From positions 1 to 53,064 of the IMG/VR virus record IMGVR_UViG_3300025009_000137: a DNA stretch of 53,064 bases; one strand, given 5' to 3'. Shown piece after piece: positions 8,130-14,307 of the stretch; the stretch's first letter is position 1; every line of letters starts with the position of its first letter. Under the pieces are notes generated by a model. That model was not told the DNA's origin and ran no database searches. It saw only the letters and a list, made by a program, of their open reading frames with translations. Position numbers and translations under genes: made by a program. The DNA is from a virus.

Positions 8130-8537
8130 CTATTTAACCTCATCATCAATTATATCAACAATAATTTCTTTGTTTGTCTGGACTATCTCTTGCTTATCTA
8201 CCCATCCGTACAGGTTTTTTAAAGAAAAGATACCGCCTGTGGCTTTACTACGATTGTATAAGCGTTCTTCATATTCCATCTCAATATATCTCTTCGTATC
8301 CTTAATCAAGTCCACATATTTTTTCTTTTCCTTATCACTCAACCTTTTCAACCATCCATTTTCTTCACTATGCTCATAATTCTGAATAGTCTGCTTACTA
8401 CAACCTAACCACCAAGCTAATCCTGTTACAGTGATATGTTTTTCATTTACCTTAGTCCACTCATAATATTCATCAATATATTTCTTTAATTCTTCAGGAT
8501 TATTCCATTTCATCGGTTTACCAGCTTTACTTGCCAT
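8130..8537 (-). CDS. Terminase small subunit (unit A)
   Basis: 135 residues, ATG after GAGGTGATTAAC. Helix-turn-helix near residues 35-55 (ITVTGLAWWLGCSKQTIQNY) followed by the YEERLYNRSKATGGIFSLKN block typical of Gp3-type small terminases. Recognises phage DNA and delivers it to the large subunit. The open frame reaches 8582 but lacks a ribosome site there. The C-terminus VQTNKEIIVDIIDDE is identical in unit B. Confidence 0.85.
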   Translation of the reverse strand: MASKAGKPMKWNNPEELKKYIDEYYEWTKVNEKHITVTGLAWWLGCSKQTIQNYEHSEENGWLKRLSDKEKKKYVDLIKDTKRYIEMEYEERLYNRSKATGGIFSLKNLYGWVDKQEIVQTNKEIIVDIIDDEVK

Positions 8538-8573
8538 GTTAATCACCTCACTTAATAAATTAAACAAATAAAA

Positions 8574-8591
8574 AAGAGCCAAATGGCTCTT
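8574..8591 (-). terminator. Terminator upstream of small terminase A
   Basis: AAGAGCC-ATTT-GGCTCTT followed by TTTTTATTT on the minus strand; overlaps the stop codon of gene 8590-8838. Confidence 0.75.
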
Positions 8592-8838
8592 AACCTTTCA
8601 TTCCTTCATTGTATTTTCTAAGTAACCCTATAATAAAATCCATACCATCAACTACTCCAGTTAAATATAGTGTTTGGTTTTGATTAGAAGTATTTATTTT
8701 GTTTTTACACTCATGTTTAATTTCTTCAAATTTTTCTACGACTTCACCTAGATGCCTGTTCTTTAACTCAATTACTTCCTTGTTCTTATCAACAAAAACA
8801 TTTAAACCAAAATCAAAATCAAAATCTTTTACCACCAT
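8590..8838 (-). CDS. Hypothetical early protein (unit A only)
   Basis: 82 residues, acidic, helical; ATG shortly after GAGGGGGG. The C-terminal half (TLYLTGVVDGMDFIIGLLRKY) looks like a short amphipathic helix pair. It is replaced by an unrelated 78-residue gene at the same position in unit B. Function unknown. Confidence 0.6.
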   Translation of the reverse strand: MVVKDFDFDFGLNVFVDKNKEVIELKNRHLGEVVEKFEEIKHECKNKINTSNQNQTLYLTGVVDGMDFIIGLLRKYNEGMKG

Positions 8839-8896
8839 TTTCACCCCCCTCTGTTTATATACTTCAACAAAAAGAAGGTTTATCCTTTACAAATAT

Positions 8897-9080
8897 TTCA
8901 ACAAATATCGACATTGTAAGTAATTAATTTATTAACTATCTTGTCATATAACACTGACCAACATAAACTTTAACTCATTTGACAGTTGAATCTGTTCTGC
9001 TAAATCAGATTGAGTTTTTGCTGAAGGGAAATTATTTCCGTTCTGCACATTCTTATATTGATTACTTCCATGTCCACCAT
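8897..9080 (-). pseudogene. Decayed copy of the 45648-45839 gene
   Basis: Starts ATGGTGGACATGGAAGTAAT like the intact unit B gene and retains AEQIQLSNELKFMLVSV in another frame. Two frame changes and a stop interrupt it. The flanking 85 nt are almost identical in the two units. Confidence 0.65.
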
Positions 9081-9113
9081 TTTAGGACAAGGAAATTTTA
9101 AGCAGTCCTCTAA

Positions 9114-9284
9114 TCAACCCAAATACCTACAACACCCTTCACACCAATCATCACTTTCATCAATATCATTAATAACTTCTTTAATTAAATCTTGAATATC
9201 ACCAACAAATATATCTTTATCAAGTAAATTAATATGAGCTTTCATCAACTCTTTATAGACTACCAACAAATCATCTAGTGACAT
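9114..9284 (-). CDS. Small conserved early protein with Cys cluster
   Basis: 56 residues (MSLDDLLVVYKELMKAHINL...), ATG after GGAGAAG. Most residues match 45873-46055 in unit B. The C-terminus DWCEGCCRYLG carries CxxC-type cysteines (B: WCEGCHTCNKYM), suggesting a metal knuckle. Function unknown. Confidence 0.65.
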   Translation of the reverse strand: MSLDDLLVVYKELMKAHINLLDKDIFVGDIQDLIKEVINDIDESDDWCEGCCRYLG

Positions 9285-9330
9285 AAGTTATCTTCTCCTC
9301 TATCAAATATATTTATTTAAAATAAAGTGA

Positions 9331-9360
9331 AAAGGCTGTCACAAATTCATGCAACAACCT
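9331..9360 (-). terminator. Terminator after gene 9373-9609
   Basis: GGTTGT...ACAGCC with TTTTCAC on the minus strand; the counterpart in unit B (46288-46311) has a longer stem, GGTTGTCG / CGACAGCC. Confidence 0.6.
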
Positions 9361-9372
9361 TAATCACCTAAA

Positions 9373-9609
9373 CTAACTAACCCTTTTCCTCTTTAGAATT
9401 TCCTTTCTCACAAACTTGAAACTATTTAGAAACTTATGTAAATTTTTATCGTTCTTATATGTGCTTTTTAACTCAGAAATATCCTGACCAACAACCATAT
9501 AATACTTCCCTGGTTTATCCTCGTCTTCTACTAGGTCATAATCATTAATCCCCTGAGAAATCAAATAAGCCATTAGATTAACTGAATATATCCTTTTCTT
9601 ATCCACCAT
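9373..9609 (-). CDS. DUF5659-like small protein (unit A)
   Basis: 78 residues, ATG after AAGGTGAA. RIYSVNLMAYLISQGINDYDLVED and SELKSTYKNDKNLHKFLNSF recall the DUF5659 pattern of a motif that scans substrate-length strands, common in Firmicute phages and of unknown role. Close homologue at 46329-46568. It is directly downstream of the GIY-YIG gene. Confidence 0.55.
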   Translation of the reverse strand: MVDKKRIYSVNLMAYLISQGINDYDLVEDEDKPGKYYMVVGQDISELKSTYKNDKNLHKFLNSFKFVRKEILKRKRVS

Positions 9610-9618
9610 TTCACCTTC

Positions 9619-10260
9619 CTAACTAATCTTGCTCGCACAATTAATAAATTCAAAAATATCCATAATTTCATTCTTATTAGATTCTTCTATTGCTCTTGTA
9701 TTATAAGTAAACGGAACAACTGGTAAAACATCTTTCCATCTCCTAACGCCTATCCTGCTAACCATACTTGTACTAACATCATACATCTCAGCTATTTCTT
9801 TATGTTTCAAATTAGTATTCTGCTTGATCCACAGTATCTCTCCGGCTAATACTCTTGACAATTTTACACAATTAGGATTCTTCTCACCGGAAAACATTTC
9901 ACTCCACTTTTGTCTATGCAATTCTTTTTCTTCTGGTGTCCTAATTTTCTTTTCAGTCTTATGTATCTCTCTAATATTCAAAACAGTATCTTTTAACAAT
10001 TTTTTGTAATACTTTTCTTTCTTCAATGAATCAGTTTCATCACAATACTCAATAATTTCAAACTGCAAATTTCTCTCGTCAATAGAATTAAATAAACTCT
10101 GGATACCTTTATTCTTGTGCTTACCATGTCGAAGCAAACTAATATGGTTTGATTCCCTTGACTCCAAATCTCCAGAACCAACATACTTGAATTCATTGTT
10201 AACCCTATCAATCAACGCATAAACACCAATCTTTTCTTCAAACTTTAACTTTTTACTCAT
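9619..10260 (-). CDS. GIY-YIG endonuclease with C-terminal HTH (unit A)
   Basis: 213 residues. GVYALIDRVNNEFKYVGSG (residues 12-30) is the GIY-YIG core, followed by R and E positions of the nuclease fold. Residues 120-160 (FSGEKNPNCVKLSRVLAGEI, then HKEIAEMYDVSTSMVSRIG) form a NUMOD-like and helix-turn-helix DNA-binding region. This architecture is that of free-standing Seg-type homing endonucleases. Homologue at 46580-47206 is clearly more diverged than neighbouring genes. ATG after AGGAGGAG. Confidence 0.8.
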   Translation of the reverse strand: MSKKLKFEEKIGVYALIDRVNNEFKYVGSGDLESRESNHISLLRHGKHKNKGIQSLFNSIDERNLQFEIIEYCDETDSLKKEKYYKKLLKDTVLNIREIHKTEKKIRTPEEKELHRQKWSEMFSGEKNPNCVKLSRVLAGEILWIKQNTNLKHKEIAEMYDVSTSMVSRIGVRRWKDVLPVVPFTYNTRAIEESNKNEIMDIFEFINCASKIS

Positions 10261-10320
10261 AATAAAATCTCCTCCTATTAATTTTTAATTTGACTTTAAC
10301 CTCATTTTGAGATATGATTA

Positions 10321-10375
10321 TTGTGGGATTTTATTTGATTCCCACAAAAAAATAAAAAAGGCCAATGATGGCCTT
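10321..10375 (-). terminator. Terminator of DUF1064 gene A plus leader hairpin of GIY-YIG gene
   Basis: AAGGCCA-TCAT-TGGCCTT at 10358-10375 followed by TTTTTTATTTTTTT terminates DUF1064. Just after it TTGTGGG / CCCACAA (10321-10347) forms a second hairpin in the GIY-YIG leader; a related one is at about 47270-47295. Confidence 0.65.
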
Positions 10376-10380
10376 AATGT

Positions 10381-10860
10381 CTACCCTGCCAGTACCTTTA
10401 AATTTTTCATATTTCTAATATTTAACTTCTTCTCTTTCTTCCGCTTATTCCTTGCTTTCTGAATCTCATCATATTCCAACCAACCACCATCACGCATTGA
10501 ATATCCGATCCAACGATAATCAATATCTGGATACCTATAATGGAATAATTTTTTCTTTAATTTGGCTGTAGCATCTGCAAGCCCCTTAACATCCCAAACT
10601 ATAACTGAATTATCAGCATAAGTTAGAACAAAGTCCGCAACATAGTTAATACCTAAAATATTCTTACCTTTAAATTTAAACTTTGGCTGCAATTCATATT
10701 TAACTTGAAGCTGGCAATCTTTAATTGTGTTATTTTTAAGTCCAACACAAACTATATCCCGGTAATATTTCATTTCTAATTCTGAATCAAAGGTTATGTT
10801 GTTATATGTACGGTTTTGCTTGTTTTTATCTACATTAAATTTTGAACGATTCTTTTTTAT
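10381..10860 (-). CDS. DUF1064 nuclease-like protein, apparent AUA start (unit A)
   Basis: 159 residues. TFDSELEMKYYRD, CQLQVKYELQPKF, NYVADFVLTYADNSVIVWDVKG and KKKLFHYRYP are the conserved blocks of DUF1064, a PD-(D/E)xK-like phage nuclease possibly acting on Holliday junctions. The conserved region begins before any ATG. The frame holds only TTG inside the preceding terminator stem. ATA at 10858-10860 lies 7 nt after GGAGG, so AUA is the best start. The same arrangement is present in unit B. Confidence 0.75.
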   Translation of the reverse strand: MKKNRSKFNVDKNKQNRTYNNITFDSELEMKYYRDIVCVGLKNNTIKDCQLQVKYELQPKFKFKGKNILGINYVADFVLTYADNSVIVWDVKGLADATAKLKKKLFHYRYPDIDYRWIGYSMRDGGWLEYDEIQKARNKRKKEKKLNIRNMKNLKVLAG

Positions 10861-10887
10861 ATTTTCACCTCCTCCTACAAAATAAAA

Positions 10888-10913
10888 AAGACTACCCAAA
10901 AATGGACAGTCTT
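10888..10913 (-). terminator. Terminator upstream of DUF1064 gene A
   Basis: AAGACT..CCA-TTTT-TGG..AGTCTT followed by TTTTTTATTTT on the minus strand. It ends the preceding non-coding transcript; the same element is at 47821-47844. Confidence 0.75.
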
Positions 10914-10959
10914 AATTTCTAATTTAATAAATAAATTAGTATGTAATCAATGTTACGTT

Positions 10960-11310
10960 GATACTTAAATTGTGACCGCTGTCGGTCACAACGATAACGA
11001 TGTTTTTTGCAAGTTAAAATTCCTCACTATTGCAAAACTTTTGCCCAGGCACCAGTGGGGGAATTTCATTTGCAACTTCGTCCTATTCTATTATGCAACA
11101 AACAGATAACGACCTGATACAAATAATATCACTTTCAGGTATGTACCCCTAGAGCACAGCCCCATGTAAAAATTCCTCCGGCCCCTCATTTTGAGGAATG
11201 CTTTAATATAACCATGTCGTTATTATCGACTAGGCTGTACTCTACAGCCTAATGGTAAAACTAAGTTACCATACTAAACAGTCGAAGTCATAGCGACTTC
11301 ACCTGAAAAA
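10960..11310. ncRNA. Structured, GC-richer non-coding block (unit A only)
   Basis: About 350 nt without a credible gene and visibly richer in G+C than the flanks. It holds several hairpins: GTGACCG-CTGT-CGGTCAC, ATTCCTC...GAGGAAT, AGGCTGT-ACTCT-ACAGCCT, ACCTGA...TCAGGT and GAAGTC...GACTTC. It sits before a minus-strand terminator. Suggests a large ncRNA (ROOL/GOLLD-like in spirit) or a replication/packaging site. No homologous block in unit B. Confidence 0.45.
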
Positions 11311-11489
11311 TCAATTTAAGCCCCAAATAAGACACTTAAAATCCTTACACCTAAACTTATACCTAATCAAATTTAGCTCCCCAAATAACCCTAAAATTTA
11401 GCCATTAACATACTTTGATAATCACCTCCAAACCCTTTAATATCAACACTTTATAAACACTTTTATAAATTATTAAATTTTCTATAAAT
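11311..11489 (-). other. AT-rich leader shared with unit B
   Basis: No gene. Contains ACTTATACCTAATCAAA and the motif family AAACCCTTTAATATCAA...TTTATAA, both matched at 48045-48165 in unit B and again near 14220-14310. Confidence 0.4.
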
Positions 11490-11738
11490 TTAGTCTATTC
11501 TACCTTCTCTAATATCCTTAATTCGTTGATGAATTTCTTCTGAAGTTAATATCTTATTTTTGGGAATATTTCTCAATGTAGCTATATTATATACATTATC
11601 ATCTTTATACTTATCTCTATACTTAGTTAACCTAACAATTTCATCATTTAATTCTAATAACTTTTCATTGTTTTTTTCTATCATTATCTTATTTTGTTGA
11701 ATTATATCGAACATATTTAACAATAATTTTTGATACAT
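11490..11738 (-). CDS. Small coiled-coil protein (unit A)
   Basis: 82 residues from an ATG 9 nt after AGGAGG (the open frame extends upstream without a ribosome site). Residues 10-50 (DIIQQNKIMIEKNNEKLLELNDEIVRL) are a coiled coil. The N-terminus resembles the 48-residue product at 48219-48365 (MYNEDLKMIQEFKLLIEVN), which occupies the equivalent place. Unknown function. Confidence 0.6.
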   Translation of the reverse strand: MYQKLLLNMFDIIQQNKIMIEKNNEKLLELNDEIVRLTKYRDKYKDDNVYNIATLRNIPKNKILTSEEIHQRIKDIREGRID

Positions 11739-11748
11739 AATCATCCTC

Positions 11749-11835
11749 CTATTTATTTTTAATTTTGCGTAAACTAATTGAAATATCAATCAGACAAGCA
11801 ATTGCTATTCCAGCTAAAAAGTAAGCATAAGACAC
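11749..11835 (-). CDS. 28-residue membrane peptide, GTG start
   Basis: Start GTG 7 nt after GGAGG. One transmembrane segment (YAYFLAGIAIACLIDISISL) and a basic tail RKIKNK. Resembles the 21-residue peptide at 22161-22226 (LAGVALID). Could be a small holin-like or regulatory membrane peptide; too short to classify. Confidence 0.5.
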   Translation of the reverse strand: MSYAYFLAGIAIACLIDISISLRKIKNK

Positions 11836-12117
11836 ATTTACACCTCCTCCATCAAAACACTCAGCGTAAAACTTCGCTCGTTGTATTACTGAGTGACAGC
11901 GAATTTTTTTTCCTAGTCCTTCTAATGTATTTACTTTATTTTAAGGATACCTTAATCAATCCAAGTGAAAAATTTTGCTTTTACTTTTTTGGAGTGCGAA
12001 GCACGAACAAAAAATAAAACAACTTAATTTTGAACAATATAGATTAAACTTTTAATTAATAGTTAGCCTATGGCATTGCTTTTAATATTTTGAATTCCGC
12101 AAGCTACATTCAAAATA
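11836..12117. other. Non-coding region downstream of helicase A
   Basis: No credible gene. Contains CACTCAG (11858) / CTGAGTG (11889) and TTCGCT / AGCGAATTTTTTT inverted repeats and the start of the large hairpin at 12080-12123. Matches in layout, not in sequence, the region 51665-52130 in unit B, which is also just downstream of the helicase. Confidence 0.45.
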
Positions 12118-12155
12118 TTAAAATGGCTGTATAAAAATTTTCGTTAACGAAAATT
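12080..12155 (-). other. Paired hairpins after helicase A, structure conserved in unit B
   Basis: TTTTAATATTTTGAA / TTCAAAATATTAAAA (15-bp stem, 12080-12123) followed by palindrome AATTTTCGTTAACGAAAATT (12136-12155). In unit B the same order is kept with different stem sequence, flanked by shared GGCTGT and TTATCCATCCA. The change of both arms points to a functional RNA or DNA structure. Confidence 0.55.
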
Positions 12156-12303
12156 GTTTATCCATCCAATCAATAATTTTGTTTATGATTAAATAACCAT
12201 AAATAGTTGTTATTATTGACTTTTCTTTAATCTCTAGGGACAATATTGGCGAAAAGTCTCTATAGGTTTCCGCAAATTTTGTCCCGTTAATTATAGTTTT
12301 CAA
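12118..12303 (-). CDS. Doubtful short ORF after helicase A
   Basis: 61 codons from TTG, overlapping the helicase stop; covers the palindrome at 12136. No good ribosome site. The equivalent unit B frame is interrupted. Kept only because WMDK near the end is shared with B, which may reflect the hairpin rather than protein. Confidence 0.2.
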   Translation of the reverse strand: MKTIINGTKFAETYRDFSPILSLEIKEKSIITTIYGYLIINKIIDWMDKQFSLTKIFIQPF

Positions 12304-13744
12304 CTACCCAAAACCTAGTATTATCAGTCTTTTTAGGGATAATCATAAATTTTAATTTAATCATTTTTAGTCCTTCATTTAACTTTGAATAGCTTCTTTG
12401 TTGCTTACTATCAACTCTTAAATCTATAAGATTAATCAATTCTTTCTGTTCTTCTTTGAATAATCTCTTACCGACAATACTTTTTAAATATTTTTTTAAT
12501 CTATCCTTCTTATAATCTTCTTCAATAATTTTATGTTTCTTTTTGTGATTTAATATTTTTTTTATGTATTTACAATAACCATAATCTCCGTATTCATTAA
12601 TTAATGCAATATCACCAATATCTAATTTACATTTAAAATACATTAATTCATTATATTTCTTTGTACCTTTATCATCCTCATTGGTAATAACATCATAAAC
12701 AATATTACTATAATCATTAGACCTGGGGAATTCTCTGATATATTCTTTAACTGTATGCTTCTTGAGAAATTCAGCTTTATAAATTTTATTTTTTAATTGT
12801 GTTTTAATTGCAGCTAATTGGTGATTACTAATATTCTTAATGTATACATAAATTTTATCATCATCGTTTTGAATTCTTCTTCTTCCTAGACATTGAATTA
12901 ATGTTCCAGTATCAATTACATCTAATACAATATGTTTAACGTCAATATCATTAATATTAACCCCTGCATCAAGGCAGGTTGTTGTTATTAATATTAATTC
13001 TTCAAATTTCTCATTGATTAACATATTTTCTATTTTCTTTTCATCTACATGCTTATAATAACCATCTTTATTACTCTTACTACAATTGAATAAGCAATAA
13101 TCTTTATACTTCTTACTTAATTCATATGCTTTCTTTGCTGATTGTATAAAGAATATACCTTTTTGATTTTTTTCTATTGCTTCTTCAATGAATTTTTCTA
13201 AAGTTTCATCATTATTATAGAATGTCAATTCAGCTATATATTTATAATCATTTGGCAATTCATAATCAATTGTTTTTAATTTCTTACTATTGTTGATATA
13301 TCCTTTCATATAGTCACCAGTTGCTGACATGAAAATTCTTGTTATATCTTGTGATAATATTTCATTAAGCGATAGATCAGTCGTTATGTTAAAACTTGCA
13401 TCACTTAGAAAATAATGGAATTCATCACACACTATATATTCGTATTCTGAGAAATCAAAATGAATTCTATAATTATGTATCATAGCTTCTAATTTTTGAT
13501 ATGTCACAATCTGAATAATATCAGTCTTACAATCACGCTCTATTTCACTTTGAAATTGATCTTTGCAATTAACTCTATGTACTAACATCAGTATTCTTTT
13601 GTTATTTTGTTTGCATAAATCATACAAGATATTTTTGATAAAATAACTTTTTCCTCTTCCAGTTCCAGCACTAATGGTTATAATATCATTAGGCTCCCAG
13701 CTTAAAACATTATTAGTTGAAATAAGTTCACTGATTCTTTTCAT
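12287..13744 (-). CDS. SF2 DEAD/DEAH-like helicase (unit A)
   Basis: 485 residues. Walker A AGTGRGKS (26-33), Walker B-type VCDEFHYF with DEFH at 107-110, motif III SAT (140-142), then a second RecA domain with TTTCLDAGVNI and the arginine-finger motif QCLGRRRIQ (about 287-295). The C-terminal 150 residues include VGKRLFKEEQ shared with the unit B helicase. Nucleic-acid unwinding ATPase, cytoplasmic. It lies downstream of the RdRP-like polymerase behind its own promoter, so a role in transcription or replication with that enzyme is inferred. ATG after AAGGGATAAGG. Confidence 0.85.
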   Translation of the reverse strand: MKRISELISTNNVLSWEPNDIITISAGTGRGKSYFIKNILYDLCKQNNKRILMLVHRVNCKDQFQSEIERDCKTDIIQIVTYQKLEAMIHNYRIHFDFSEYEYIVCDEFHYFLSDASFNITTDLSLNEILSQDITRIFMSATGDYMKGYINNSKKLKTIDYELPNDYKYIAELTFYNNDETLEKFIEEAIEKNQKGIFFIQSAKKAYELSKKYKDYCLFNCSKSNKDGYYKHVDEKKIENMLINEKFEELILITTTCLDAGVNINDIDVKHIVLDVIDTGTLIQCLGRRRIQNDDDKIYVYIKNISNHQLAAIKTQLKNKIYKAEFLKKHTVKEYIREFPRSNDYSNIVYDVITNEDDKGTKKYNELMYFKCKLDIGDIALINEYGDYGYCKYIKKILNHKKKHKIIEEDYKKDRLKKYLKSIVGKRLFKEEQKELINLIDLRVDSKQQRSYSKLNEGLKMIKLKFMIIPKKTDNTRFWVVENYN

Positions 13745-13779
13745 TGCCTTATCCCTTTCTTTTTTGTATTTTTGATTGA

Positions 13780-13950
13780 TTAATTAGATAATTTTTGTAT
13801 CTCTTCTTTTAATCCTATATCATTTCTAAAAACAAAAACTGTTCTCTCTGGAAAATCTTTATTTGGCTTTACATCGACTATCTGAAAACCTTTTCTAAGC
13901 AATGCTCTAGCCATTTTACCTGTAAAAATTAATTTCACTTGTTCGCTCAT
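13780..13950 (-). CDS. DUF5659-family small protein
   Basis: 56 residues, ATG 8 nt after GGAGG (the frame runs on to 13965). GKMARALLRKGFQIVDVKPNK then TVFVFRN is the typical DUF5659 pattern: a helix followed by beta strands. Widespread in Firmicute phages, function unknown. First gene behind promoter 14014-14042, cotranscribed with the helicase. Confidence 0.7.
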   Translation of the reverse strand: MSEQVKLIFTGKMARALLRKGFQIVDVKPNKDFPERTVFVFRNDIGLKEEIQKLSN

Positions 13951-14013
13951 ATCCATCTCCTCCATATAATCCGTTTTACCGGCTGGTTCTAACTCATAAA
14001 ATTAAAATCAAAT

Positions 14014-14042
14014 ATTCTATACTAAATTCATATTATTGTCAA
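14014..14042 (-). promoter_or_regulatory. Sigma70-type promoter for helicase operon A
   Basis: Minus strand TTGACA (14037-14042), 17-bp spacer, TAGAAT (14014-14019), preceded by an A/T tract. The equivalent promoter at 48392-48420 in unit B has TTGACA-17-TAAAAT. Confidence 0.75.
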
Positions 14043-14058
14043 GCGAAAAAAATTTTTA

Positions 14059-14093
14059 TTGCCTTTACTCAACTGATTTATGAGTAAAGGCAA
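14059..14093. terminator. Covarying hairpin between RNA polymerase A and helicase operon
   Basis: TTGCCTTTACTC / GAGTAAAGGCAA, 12-bp stem. On the minus strand it is followed by TAAAAATTTTTTT and so terminates the polymerase transcript just before the next promoter. In unit B (48438-48472) both arms differ together (CTGCC / GGCAG). On the plus strand it is followed by AAGGAGAAT and a 6-codon ORF, MENFNI. Confidence 0.65.
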
Positions 14094-14199
14094 AGGAGAA
14101 TATTTATTATGGAAAACTTTAATATTTGAAATAATAAAGGAATAATAGTCAATCGTGATAAAACTAAGTATGCACTCCTACTATTCCTTCTCATATTGT

Positions 14200-14307
14200 A
14201 TAAAGTGAAACAATGCCACAAAACCCTTATATATTAGTGTTTTATAATAATTTCTATGAATTTAAAAGTCTTTGAAAAACACTCATAAACCCTTAAATAT
14301 CAATAAT
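14200..14307 (-). other. AAACCCTT motif pair at polymerase 3' end
   Basis: Non-coding tail of the polymerase gene with two copies of the motif AAACCCTTAWATAT...TTTATAAT (14221 and 14284, plus-strand reading). Related copies at 11434 and 48118, and a weaker one at 21467. 13966-14307 otherwise holds only the promoter and hairpin. Confidence 0.4.

Noticed and set aside
8897-9080. Recoded gene with programmed frameshifts
   Set aside because: Two independent frame changes plus a stop and loss of the ribosome site fit decay; unlike the terminase split, the unit B copy is intact.
9824-10211. Overlapping ORFs inside the GIY-YIG gene
   Set aside because: Alternate frames of a conserved nuclease; no independent support.
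11778-12017. Plus-strand 79-codon ORF downstream of helicase A
   Set aside because: Crosses inverted repeats and a terminator-like stretch, lacks a ribosome site, and is opposed by the small peptide at 11749-11835.
14109-14129. Six-codon ORF MENFNI as a gene
   Set aside because: Too short to call a gene although its ribosome site is good and conserved; reported as part of a regulatory junction instead.
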